Under the pieces are notes generated by a model. That model saw only the letters and a list, made by a program, of their open reading frames with translations. It made no database searches and was not told the DNA's origin. Below are positions 25,309 to 37,300 of a stretch of DNA of 64,000 bases, piece after piece. Within the stretch, counting starts at the first letter, position 1. Each line of letters opens with the position of its first letter. Source of the stretch: Struthio camelus (taxonomy: Eukaryota > Chordata > Aves > Struthioniformes > Struthionidae); the NCBI RefSeq assembly GCF_040807025.1, contig NC_090946.1, positions 2,956,001-3,020,000 on the forward strand, read 5' to 3'. Both the position numbers and the translations under genes were made by a program.

Positions 25309-27942
25309 GGAATAATACAGACAGACACTTGATTAATCAGTATTTTTCCATTATTAATAATGGGTTCTATATCAGCAGTGGATACAAACCAACACAAATA
25401 TAGGATTAGTACTAAGTTTATGAAGTGTTCATTTTCTGTAATTCATTTTTTTCACAGATATTTAATTCTCCACTGTACAAAACTTCTGCCATGGCTTTGG
25501 TGGCACTGAGACAGGTGCACTCTGTGATATGTTCCTTAATCCTGCTCCTCCAGGATTTTGAAGGATCGGCTCCATGGCTGGTATCCTTCCAAGGACAAGG
25601 CCAGAGTGTTCACCTCGGGCACGACAAGGCAGTTAATGCAGTATGTTTGCCCTCAGTGTAGACAAAGTCCCTGACAGCAATCTTTGTAAAATGGATATCT
25701 TTAAGAATACCTAGAAATATTTCTCAGAACAATGATATATTTTATAAGTACAAATGATCTTCGAATTCTTGTTTAGAAGGGAAATGTAACGACACGCAGT
25801 GGAAAAAAATCTCTTGCGTATAAACATTTTGAAACATAAATATGAAATGTCACAAGCTGAAGAATGAGTTCTGGGGAGGTTATCGATCACAGAGATAAAA
25901 AAAACAATTCTACATAGGACATAATATATTATTTAACATTGTTCTAAATCTCAACATTGTTTCTATCAGAGGAAGGAAGAATGAAAGAATCTGATGAGAT
26001 CTTCTGTTCCGGCATTGTACTGATTTTACCTGCTACTGATTTTTGATACACTCTGCCGGATGCTTTCAAGGGTTAACTTAGCCTAATCAAGCTAATCTAA
26101 CTAAACTCCTTCAATAGTCAGTATAAGTGTCTCTATAGGCTGGTTCAGAATGACTAAATTAGGATCCTTTGTAGAACCCTTCTTTTCTCCATTCACTATG
26201 AGGAGCCTAAGTAAATTAGCATCACCAGGTTAAAGTTAACTTCAGAGAATAATCCCTTTTGTTCCCTGAAAGCGGCTCAGAGCTTTTCATAATGCCATTT
26301 GCCTTTTTTATGTTATGACTGAGCTCCTTGTCCTTAGGTATTTCTACATCCATATAGTCTCTCATTCTAGATGAGGTTACGTTCCAGCATAAACAGTGGG
26401 CTGCTTTGGTTCACTCTGTATTCCAGCTATAACCCACAAAGCACTGTATGTCACTAAAATATGAGCAGTCTACATCTTTAAAAATGTAACATTTCTAGCT
26501 TGCCATTATGCACCCACATGACTAGAGTTCCTTTTGTCAAAGAAGTCTGGGAATCACCAGATTAAACTCGTCACAGAGAGTTTAAGGTCAATCAAAATCA
26601 GGCACTCTTTGAATAAAAATATCCACTATATGGGGTTCCTTCTAGTATCAAAACATTTCCAGTCTACTGGTGTTAAAATGCACCACTGTAAGTCCAGTTC
26701 TCCTCATTCGTATTGGTGATCTATGAGCCAATCTGTGGAATGATTCAGTTAATCCAAGTTATCTACCAACTATTTCAAATCGCAGCATAATCAGAAACTC
26801 TCGTGCAGGCACAAACAGATCAAGCATCCACAGGAAACACTGAAATTGAGAAAACTCAAGATTACTTTCAAACCCACAAAGGAAAGCCTAGACAGGAAGT
26901 GGGGAAAGTTAGGGACTTTTCCTATGCTTACAGTTGTACTTACACCGGATAAAAGTTTTTCAAGTAGAAGGGTAAAATTTACATGGATGGTTCCTTTTCA
27001 GATATTTCTACAAGGAAAAGGATCAGTAAGAACAATGTGAGATCAAGTTCTCCCTGGTCTTACCAAGCTGTGATCCTTTCTACCCTTCTTCCTTCTACTT
27101 AGCAATGATGTAGATTTCTCCAAAAAATAAGTGACAAGGATGAGATGAGTTCACCTTTATGGCTGTGCAGTATCCAGTAGAAAAGAAATAGCTGGGCTCC
27201 ATCGAGGCTGGAGCATGACTGGACACATTCCACAGCAATCCCAGTGCCTTATTTAGGCAATCAGAAAGGAGTGACCAAGAGGTAAAGGATCAAGGAAAGC
27301 TACATGCCTGAATAAAATCAAATGGCGAATTTCTAGGCTAAAAACAAGATGTGCATCTGTGAAAGGATTGTAAGCATATGACCCATTCACAACTCAGACA
27401 GCTTGACTATGTATCCCTCTTCGTAAGGTCTTTTCCATCACCACCTGTTAAACTGCATTTAACAGACTATCCATCTGTCTGATCTCATCTCATCGACTTA
27501 AGTCATGTAGGCATCTGTATCTAAGCTAGTCATATTACACTTGACCAGTCTAAAGTATCTACTTATAGATATGATGAATTATGTACTGAAGGTACCTGTT
27601 TCTTTCTGTTGACTCTAAGAGGATTACTAGAATGACTAATTCAGCGGAGGATTCCCATCAGTTATGTGTTCTCTTTTAAACTACCTTTTCAGGAATAGAC
27701 TAGAGGTATACAACATAGTGCAATCATAGCGCAAATTAAAATAAATCCAATGTGCACTCTTAACTTCTCAAAAGGACTGAGAAATTACACCATCTGCTTA
27801 TTGCATGCATTCTTTCCTAAAATCTCAGGTGGTTATGGGAAACAAAAGAATAATATCAAAGTAATCTTATCTGGGGGTGTAGAACTAGCTCTGTAAGACA
27901 GTTGATAACTTCAGTGAAAGTTTCTTTCTATATGTTCACATT
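25309..27942. other. Intergenic, no gene recognised
   Basis: Likely includes the upstream intron and promoter of the OR gene ending at 25263, but no exon or promoter could be assigned. Otherwise AT-rich spacer. Confidence 0.5.
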
Positions 27943-27996
27943 TGTTCAAGAAAAAGGGAAGAGGAAGAAAAAAGAAAAGTGAAAAAGGAAGAGGAC

Positions 27997-28071
27997 AGGA
28001 GAGGAGAGGAGAGGAGAGGAGAGGAGAGGAGAGGAGAGGAGAGGAGAGGAGAGGAGAGGAGAGGAGAGGAG
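27997..28071 (+). repeat. (GAGGA)n microsatellite in a purine tract
   Basis: About 15 uninterrupted copies of a 5-bp unit (GAGGA and its permutations) lie within a longer nearly pure purine tract from about 27944 to 28105. The repeat gives long but meaningless Glu/Arg-rich open frames (GEERRGEERR). A tract of this kind is prone to length change and can form triplex DNA in principle. Confidence 0.97.
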
Positions 28072-28105
28072 AAAAAAGTAAAGAAAAGAAAAAGAAGCAG
28101 GCAAG

Positions 28106-30479
28106 CTGGAAAACTTACCTCGTCTGTGTTTAGAGATCTAATTTTTTGTGTAAGGGCTGTGCCCTCAACTTCCTTATCTCCTCAACTTCTGCCTTTCCCG
28201 GTATGAATGTGATAGAGCACAGAGTCTTTAAAAACATAGAATGGCTTCTGGAAAGCTTCCAAAACTTGCTTAGGAGGTGGCTTTTAGTGTATAATCCAAT
28301 CCCATCTAATTTATTACTTGCTTTCGTGTGTCACAAGCGTATCTTGATGTTTCCTGCCCATGTGAGAAGTGGTTTAATAGGTTGTTTGGATTACGTGACC
28401 CTGGTGTACTGAATGATGCTTTCATATTCCAGCAGCAGAAAAAAGGGCTGAGAAGAAAACCATTTAAACATCAGTCTTTAACCTTCTCCCAGGAAATCTT
28501 CCACCTGAAGGTCTCTTGGGGCCAGAGGAGGGAGGCGTGGAGGCTTAGTGAAGGGAAGGCGTGAAAGAAAGTGGCAAAGGAGGAGAATGAATCCTGTCTT
28601 GACTGTAAAGTTTAAATAAATGTATTTTAAAGAAATAGCTGTCAGTCAATGTTTTTATAATGATATCACAAAGGCATTCCAGGGTTTCTCCATAAGAAAT
28701 AACAGTCAAAGGAGTAGCTAAATATTACACTGGACAAGCATATGCAGGGAACTATCCAGTTAACGCTTTCCAGAGTCCTTCATTGAACCAAGCTGACAGC
28801 TTTATGCATTTCCCATGTGTAAAGAGCCATTAGGTCCACTGCTTTGGCTTCCTATCATTATGAGTGCTAAAATAGTCCATGTGTAATCTAGGCGTTTTCT
28901 CTCTCTTTTTAAACTCTGTGTATTCCAAAAAACATGTGAAATAGAAATCTTCATGAAAGAAAAAAAAGAAAGAAACTTCAAGCTGTAAGAAAAGAGTCAC
29001 CATCCTCCGGGGATGGTAAAGAATTACTATCGTAGTAGTCTTTTAAGGGCAGGTTGGGCTCATTTCTCTTAGGGATGGTTACAATTAAGTTTTTATAGAG
29101 ACAGAAGATGTTCTGGGTGACCTCTTGATGACCCTTCAAGTCCTATCTCACAAGAAATTTCATCACTGGAAATCCTCTTTGCAAGAATTTGCATGTTTCA
29201 ACAGAGGTCAATGAATTACAAAGTCAAAAAAAATCCTTCATTTATAAATCAGGAAACTGAGGGAGGAAGTCAGCTATTTAATGCCTATGGAAATCAGTGA
29301 ACTTAACTCTGACCTAGTCACTCTAGGCTTTCCTGGGGAAAAAAAAAATGTCTCTGGAGGCAGATTCATCTGATCTACCTCAGAACTGATTTTAGGATGC
29401 GATTAGGTCTGAAATAGACATCTAGCTTTTAAACAAAATAACTTAGAGCAGGCAAATCTCACTGTAATGATGGGCCCCATCTTTTTTAACTTGAGCAGCT
29501 GCAGTCAAAGGTGATCTATGAAATGAAGCCCAATGAAGCAAATGGACATGCTGATTTATATCAGCATATCATCTCGACCAAGGCCCAAGTTGAATTCATC
29601 ATTGCTCTGAACTCTACTGTGTATTTTTCACTTATGCCTCATGGATGCCAGTAAAGAAATTGTCTCAGCTACTGCCCTTTACTTTGTTTTGTTGAAATTT
29701 TTTTCAATATAAAATGGCCTGATAACAACAGAGTAAATATCTCCACCTCCACTGCACAGAATGCCAGCAATCTACACAGTGAAAACAGAAATTGCAAAAT
29801 TAATGAGAATAAATGCTGGTAAAGAAACGTCTTGGTGAAAATAGTCCCCTAACTTAAATATCCTTTTACTGTAACCTGAAGTCTTGGCCAGGTTAATGAG
29901 CACTATAGGACACTATAGAAAAAACGAGAATTGAGTAAGAAGGTAGAAAAAGTCTTACAATCTTTGGGAAAGGAAGAGGAACAACAGACAACAGAAGCCA
30001 AAGATCAGTCCAAAAGTATCTGGCCTGCTAATCTAGTATGAGTTAGGCCTGCTAGTTTCTGTACCCAGTGGCACATATGGCAGGAATTTGGCTATCATCA
30101 TATTCATGTCCTTTTGTTTCCCTAGGCAAATGGGCTACCAGAGGTGATTTAATGCACAAGCCCAAATGAAGAATTGCTGCTACCTCCTGTTGCAAAATAA
30201 TTCCCTGCAGGGTCGTGCTTACTGCCAGGGAAGAAGAAAGGTGTTTTCTCCATTTTCATTCCACTTACTTTGGCACCTGGCTCTGGGCACAACTATGGCA
30301 GTAGCTCATGCTCAGGGGAGCTGTGATTTGGACAAAGACAGATTGTGCACAGAGAGATGAATGAGGTTTTGCAGCTGGATAGTGAACACCGGCAAGGGAT
30401 TTTGTTGATAGAGCCATGGGGTGGTGAATAAGTGTTATGAATTCAATGATGGGCAGGATAGGGACAGAGCATGGTGTAT
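28106..30479. other. Intergenic, no gene recognised
   Basis: AT-rich spacer. No coding, RNA or transposon signature seen. Confidence 0.5.
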
Positions 30480-31025
30480 GGGGAAGTTGTGAAACTTGAA
30501 ATGGATGCTACATGGCTGGGGGTTGTCTTCATGTAGTTTATGAAATTGGAAGTGCCTGAGGTGTGGTGAGGGATTGTGCTGAAAGACAATATGAAGTGGC
30601 ATGTAATTCTATGGGGAGTTAAGTTCTGTTGAAAGACCTTGTGACATTAGAAGCAGGCACTGTGTATTGAAGGGTAACACTAGGAGAGGTTGCAAAATTG
30701 TGGCTGCTGAGGTATCATAAGGCTGGCTACAGAGTTCTAGTGGACCCTACTGTAGGATAGATTGTGTGAAGTAGTAGGGGACAACGTATGGTGACAACTT
30801 GTGTTGGGAGTCGCTTTGAGGTCAGAAGAGGACACTCTGTAGTGATGAGCGTGCTAAGGGAGGTTCTGCAGTGACAGTGGACCCTTAGGGAGTGAGAAGT
30901 TGTATTGAGGGAGATTGTGAAATCAGCAGCAGGCATTATGGAAGAAGACTGACAATTTCTCAATCTATGTGACCCTGAGTAGCAGTAGGGCATCTTCTGC
31001 AAGGTCTGTGAAACTAGAACAGCTC
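30480..31025 (+). repeat. Degenerate minisatellite, about 50-bp period
   Basis: A G-rich stretch in which a loose core (roughly ggttgtgaaattag followed by a gcaggcactgtgta-like part) recurs. Recognisable cores start near 30482, 30533, 30571, 30621, 30686, 30756, 30857, 30907 and 30999, mostly 40-65 bp apart or twice that. Individual units have diverged strongly, so the array is old. The right edge is vague. The stretch is asymmetric, with purines and G on the + strand, unlike its flanks. Confidence 0.6.
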
Positions 31026-33378
31026 ATGGATGGGGCTGGGAAGCAAAGCATCAGTGCAAGAGACAAGGTATAACTTTAGACGGACAGTTCTTGTGTTCTT
31101 TATATCATGAGACTGGCTGAAGGGAGAACTAGTGAAAAAGCATTTCCTAAGCCATGACAGTGACAGGTTGGGAGGGAGGAAGGGTTGTACAGGGAGGGAA
31201 GGGGGAAGTGGTTGAAATCTAAGTGACCACATGCAGCAAACTAGATATTTCCCCCAGAGAGTGATTGGCTGGTTCTCAAGACGTCACTTGAAGCAACCAT
31301 GGCTTTTTTTTAACAGTGTCTAAATAGCCCAGCATCAGGATTTTATCTTACAGTACAAGTTTTTTTTCTGGACTATCAGTCGCAGAATTCAGGCGATGAT
31401 TTTCATCAGCAGATCCACACCAGGCGGTTGCTGCAAATAGTCACTGAAATTCCAAGGAGCCCCCAAGAAGGTGAGAAATTCCTGGATGGGTGCAATGGTC
31501 TTTACAATTTCACTCTGTCTATTGCTTTCCACCATGATTTTGGAGAGATGGTGAGGGGAAGGGAGGAGAAAAAAGAGCTGGGGGAAAGACAATCAAACAT
31601 TTTCCTCTCCTGCTGGTTAGAAATTGGCTATAGGTACACAGTTGTCTTGATCATCTTCAAGATAAGGAGATCTTCATTCCAGGGACCTTTTTCCAAGAAC
31701 AAATGCAATTGCATTGCCCTCAGCGCACATCCATAATACAAGGTGGCATTTTTCAGACATCTAGTATTAGCAGTTTTGGACTTAGATGATCAGTTAAGGT
31801 TAGCTGAGAAAACACAACAGCAAAACTTTGTGTCTGGACAATAAGATGTCTTTGTGGTGACAAGTTTGTTCAGACTGACAGCTGCCACAAGAACTATACT
31901 GTACTCAGCATGTAAACCACAAGAAGAATGCTTAATCTCAAGGGAAAGAAGACTAGCTAGATTCAGTCTGCTGCTATTTGATGCAGGCTTTCATTAATTA
32001 GTTTCATTGAGGAAGTAGACTCAGGTTTTGAATATGCTTTGGAGACAAGAGATCAGTCTTATCAAAGATGTCTTATAACAGACATATGAGAACTGTGGGT
32101 GACTCTTTTCAGTATGCTTTTGCATGGTCTATGGAAGTCATAGGATGGTTACTTCACTTTCATTATATGGAATACAAAGTTTTTGATGATTTGGCATATA
32201 TCCACAGGGCGTCCATTACAACCAGTATGACAGTACATGACAGTACATTTTCAATGGCCCAGGGTCATGTCATTTAACATTATAAAATCTGATTGAAATG
32301 CCTAAGTTAGAAACCTAATCACCTGACATTCACTGAATGTCCAATAGAGAGAGAGGCACCTCCAGAGGATGACCCACATTTCAGGTGGAGTGAATTGCCT
32401 TGTGAAGATGATGGTAGCAGGGAGGTAAAGCAACTACTTTCTTAATGTGAGCAGCTGGTCAGAAGGTTGGAGTGGGCAAAGGCAGAGGTAGGCACCTCTC
32501 AAATATTTGTGTACTCTTTAAATCTGTTGGCAAATTGCCTCAGGTCACACAGATAGACTGTGGTAGAAGAGTGTGCTGCAATTGGATTCTCCAAAGAGCA
32601 GGTAACCACTCCTCACAGTAGACTTGGTTCACAGAACTAGCAGCTGCTTCAGGTACTTTCTACTATGGATTAAGGCCTGATAATTGCTCATTGCAGGAAA
32701 TCAGCTGCTACCCTCAAACCAGATGGAGAGGAAGTGAACACAGTCATAAGGCCATATATTTCCAATGGGCTTGCTACAGATGTTCAGGGAGGAGGTAGCT
32801 TTTTCAGTGTTATTGGGCAACCAGTAAGCTACTCTACTAAGATAAAGAAGCAGAAGGTGAATTTGGACTCAGATGTTACATGCAGGACTTACTTTGTGAA
32901 ACAAACTGTGCTACAACAGATATTCTGTGCTTTCTGAAAAAGACGATTTTTTTTTTTTATTTTCCTTACTCCATTTCAGAAGCACGTACTTCAATTCTTT
33001 CTTGGATCTAACTAACAGGCTCTAAATGCTTGATGTTAGAAACACTTGAGGCCCCATAATGGCGGAGGATGGAGTCTTCTAGCTCCCTGCAAAAGAGTAT
33101 GCTGTAGTGCCAGAATTTCCCTGGGTTCAGTCAACCCTAAGCCTCAAGAAATAACTTCAGAAAGAGACACCTACATTGTAGTCTTGCTTTTCCTCCATGC
33201 CACATAGAATTTGGCCTCAGAAGCGGTGTTTTGAATGACAGAAAAAGCTCTGTGCTCCAAGTCTAAACGCAGCAATCCTTCCCTGAATCTACCTTGTGGC
33301 TATAAAGAGCTGGACGATCACCAGACAATCATGAGGGAAAGTCACACAAGAGCTACCACCTCTCTTCTGTCTGCTTAC
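31026..33378. other. Intergenic / probable 5' intron of first Mrgpr gene
   Basis: No gene or repeat family recognised. The right-hand part should be intron or upstream region of the receptor at 33437. A noncoding first exon is expected but cannot be placed by eye. Confidence 0.5.
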
Positions 33379-33380
33379 AG
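33379..33380 (+). other. Predicted 3' splice site before first Mrgpr coding exon
   Basis: The polypyrimidine sequence ctctcttctgtctgcttacag ends in AG here, 56 bases before the ATG at 33437. It is a strong acceptor for a noncoding 5' exon, the standard arrangement in Mrgpr genes. Confidence 0.65.
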
Positions 33381-33436
33381 GTCTGCGCGAAATCAGAGAT
33401 AGTGACAGATCAGTACTTTCCAGTGAAACCCGCATT

Positions 33437-34390
33437 ATGAGTACTAAAATCGCATCAACCTTCCTTCCAAACACAACCAGCCAGGCTCATGGGGCTAATT
33501 ACAGTGGGACAGGGCAAAAGGCAGAGCCATCATATGCCGTCCTCAAGTTCATGGAGAGCTTCTGCCTCATCAGCTCTGCCTGTGGGATGGTGGGAAATGG
33601 CATGGTCCTGTGGTACCTCGGCTTCCGCATCCGAAGGAACCGCTTCACCGTCTACATCCTGAACCTGGCCGCCGCTGACTTTGGGTACCTGCTCTGCATT
33701 GCCATCGAAACGGTTCAGTACCTGATGCAGTTCAACGTGGGGGTGCAGTTTGGGATATTCCTCTTCCTGGATCTTTTCATGTATGGGACCGGCTTGTATC
33801 TCCTGACGGCCATCAGCATTGAGAGGTGCCTGTCTGTCCTCTGTCCCATCTGGTGCCGAAGCCATCGCCCAAAGCACTTGTCCGGCGTCATCTCCGGCCT
33901 GCTCTGGAGCCTCTCCCTGCTGCTGAACACCTTGGGCTACCTTTCTTGCACTGTTCGCCCCTCGGGCAGCTGCCACGTACTCCTCATCACCATCGGAGTC
34001 CTGGACTTCCTCTTCTGCACGCCCCTCATGCTGGTGTTCAGCCTCACCCTCTTCCTCAAAGTCAAGTGCAGCTCCCAGCACCTCCGAACAGGCAGGCTCT
34101 TCACCGTGATTATGCTCACCGTCCTCTTCTTCCTCATTTTTGCTGTTCCTCTGAGCATCCTGATCCTCTTTGACTTCTGGGGCTATAAGTTTCTCTACTC
34201 CCCAGAGATTGGCTTTGTGCTGTCCTGCGTCAATAGCAGCCTCAATCCAGTTATTTACTTCATTGTGGGCAGCTACAGGGATCGGCGGATTCGGCTCACT
34301 CTCAAGCTGGCCTTCCAGAGGGCCTTTGAAGATTCAGCAGATGACAAAGATGAACGGGAAACCCATGAAACAATAACTATGTCCTCTTGA
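33437..34390 (+). CDS. Mas-related GPCR (Mrgpr/MAS1 family), copy A
   Basis: An intact 317-residue seven-TM receptor in one exon. Members of this family sense peptides and small cationic ligands, typically in sensory neurons or mast-type cells, and signal mostly through Gq or Gi. Visible marks: glycosylation sites N12 and N21, GN in TM1 (53-54), YILNLAAADF in TM2 (73-82), ERCLSVLCPIWCRSHRPKHL at the end of TM3 (129-148) with the family's ERC in place of DRY, and NSSLNPVIYFIVGSYR in TM7 (266-281). The usual disulphide of class A receptors is not expected in Mrgprs. The first ATG after the predicted splice site is used; the N-terminal 16 residues differ from copy B. From H18 to the end the protein is the same as copy B at 39274-40209, and the DNA is too. 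The nearest subgroup is probably MRGPRH/MAS-like, but orthology cannot be settled here. Confidence 0.93.
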   Translation: MSTKIASTFLPNTTSQAHGANYSGTGQKAEPSYAVLKFMESFCLISSACGMVGNGMVLWYLGFRIRRNRFTVYILNLAAADFGYLLCIAIETVQYLMQFNVGVQFGIFLFLDLFMYGTGLYLLTAISIERCLSVLCPIWCRSHRPKHLSGVISGLLWSLSLLLNTLGYLSCTVRPSGSCHVLLITIGVLDFLFCTPLMLVFSLTLFLKVKCSSQHLRTGRLFTVIMLTVLFFLIFAVPLSILILFDFWGYKFLYSPEIGFVLSCVNSSLNPVIYFIVGSYRDRRIRLTLKLAFQRAFEDSADDKDERETHETITMSS

Positions 34391-37300
34391 ATACCCTGCT
34401 GTGCCTAACATGATAACTGTACTCTGGAGTTGAAGGCCGACAGTTTACAGAATCAAAGAACTCTGAAACAGTGAGTGGAGTTCCTCTCACCTAACCTTAG
34501 GTATCTTTACTGTAGACCTCTACCCTTTAGCTAGTTATCTTAAGTTCCGCTTGTAACCAGTGGAAACAAATAAGCACCTCTGGCACAGAGTTCATCTGAC
34601 CTGTGTTAGTTTCCAGCTGCAAGAGCACATTGAGAGTGCCTACGTCTTTTCAATAGCCATTAAATGATTGGAATTTGATTAGGGGACACCTCTTGACATC
34701 TGCATTTCATGGAAATCCTCCCAGAATTTTCAGCTCACCCAGTAAATCTCTATCTTTCAGAGCCCAATAAAACTGACATTCATAAATTCTCAGTCAACTT
34801 TTTACCTAGATTTCTGAAGACAAGTGGGGATCCATCCTCCTCCCGTTGAAATCAGCAGCAAAATTCCTGGAAGAGGAGTCCATGTCCCTTAACTTTACAT
34901 ACCTGTATCTCAGCAACACATGCAACCTTTTGTGGTTGGTACGTTGCATGACTCTCTGTTTCCTAATGTGAACATTTTAAATAGTCATACAATTTATGTT
35001 CTAGAAGTCCTTTTCTTCTGTTAACCAGGGAGGGTTTCATATCATATATTTTTCATGTAATGGAAAAGGGCTCCAGCCCCTACCAATTCCCTTGCAAATG
35101 TGTGTGCTGAGCTGTATGTTCCCTCTTCTTTGCATTTCAGAGAAGTTCAGGGCTGGAGTAGTATGTCATTTTAGCTTCCTCCAGCACAGGAGAAACTATC
35201 TACTTCTTAATACAGCATACATTGGGTTGTTCTTTCTTCCTTTAAAAATGACAGACAAAAAGAACCCATGGGCTCTAAAATTTCTTGATGTACCAACAGG
35301 CGTAAATGCAGTGATAAGAAAAAACTAGGAAACTGAAGAAAGGTAAATAAATGCCACAATTCATAACACCTTCTTCTCCAGAAACCCAATCTATTGAAAA
35401 GCCAGATGTGATTATTTGAAATGTTATAGTATCAGACCATGTAACACTTTTACCTAACATAGTAGGCCTTAATCTAAATTGATGGAAAAATGCAAAATAG
35501 GTAGTTTTCTTTAAGAAACTTTACAGATTTCCTCTTCATGCTTTTATCTGCAACTATTCTCCTAAATGGAGGCTGCCACACTCTTCTATTATGTATTCTC
35601 TACTTTCTGTGCATTTGCCTTTTTATTTATATTGAAAAGCACCACCTAAAAAGCAGTGGTTCACTCTAATAATGTTGCTTCCTGTTTACAGTCTCTGAAA
35701 GCTAAAATCTGACTTCATTTCTACTATTCTTTAATTATTAATGCTATTTTTCTGCAATGCACACAGAGTAGATTCAGATTTGGTCTATGTCATCAATTAT
35801 CTTTAGCAGGATTTTCTTTCTTCTGGCTTCTACTGGTGAGGGGAAGGGGGCATCCATTTATCAGAAACCATGTTAGAAATGTTTTTCTTTTCATATCTGT
35901 AATGATTTTATCATTGAGAGAACTGAATCTCATATCCTTTATTATGTAAAATGTTGAAAGTTCTTTTTTTAAGAAAAAAAAACTGTACCACAGAATAAGC
36001 ATTACTGTGTTCAGAAGAAGCCATCAAATGATGAAAACCTATAAAATAAAAACTGTTAAATAAACTTCCCATCCTGCTAGCTTGTCCCTTAAATGTACCC
36101 ATCAAGAAGACGTGGCATTTATTGTGAACACACCTTTTTTATCTCATCCAACTTTGGACATTTAAAAGGTGATGCTTGCATATAAAACACCATTGTAGAC
36201 CTTCTCAATTGTTGATGGCGAGAGATAAGCATTCTCAGAGGTGACATCTGCCAGATGTTTGCAATATATTTCTTGTGTTCCAAAAGAAATCAGTGATAGG
36301 ATGACTGCAAGGAAATAGGGATCATTTGCAGAACTTTCTGCCCTAAACTAGCATTAAGATAGCCAGCCTAGCCTGGAGTATGCCCTCAGCATGTGAGCTA
36401 TGTTTGTCCTCTGAATTGCTCAGTATCTCTCTGGGAAGATGCCAGGGCATAGAGCACTCTAGAAGGTCAGCAGTCATGGCCTGAGAAGGGTGCATTCCTC
36501 AGGGGCCTCCAGCACCCTGAAAAAAACCCATATTTCTGCTTTCCTGGGGACAGCTGAAAGGAGACAGGCAGCCAAGGGTGTAAGTGTTGAGTGTGTTCGT
36601 CAACACGCTCCATGTACCGGTGACATGAGGTGCATGCAAGGGACAGCATCATTTGTTCCTTGAGGGCAGCAAACCTAACTCCACTCATCAGAAGAGCTCG
36701 TAGACATCAGCATTTGAAATAGTCTATATTGTCTCATTGACTGCAACATTACGCACACGCTTTAGTGTTGGTATTTCTGCAATGCAGTTAAGGCCTGGAG
36801 GAAGGAATCTGCATGTGCTTGTGCGTGTTTCAGAGCAGTCCAATTTTCACTACATGCAGAGAAAGACTCTACAAAGACTTGATTTGTTTCCCTTTCCCAA
36901 GCCTCCTCCCCTCAGTAGTTATCCCCGCTCTTTCCTTCCCAAAGCTACCCCCTTCTCACCTCCAAGAGCTCCTACTGCAGTCAACCCTCTTCTCTCTGTC
37001 ACCTCACCCTACCTCAAACATCTCAAAATGGCAGCCTTCTCCTCATGACCCTCCCCAGCATTAGCTGCCAAATCACCCGCCTTGCACCTTTCATGGACAT
37101 GTGGCTTCCTGCCACGGGAAAGAAGGGAAGGCAACTAGGAAGAGAAGGCTATGCCCTGTTTGGAGAAAGGGAGTAAGGGTCCATTAACTGTGGGGCAGAA
37201 GGAGGGGTGAGCAGCTTCAAACAGCTACCTTTTTGGCCATTTAGGTCTTGCACCAACTCAGAGCCAAGTCTCATATCCCACAATGTAGAATCATGCACAA

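Noticed and set aside
27942-28206. Arg/Glu repeat proteins
   Set aside because: Translation of a GAGGA microsatellite.
33530-34081. 183-codon minus-strand Glu/Gln-rich frame, repeated at 39349-39900
   Set aside because: It is the antisense shadow of the Mrgpr coding exons; its perfect duplication only reflects the duplicated sense exon.
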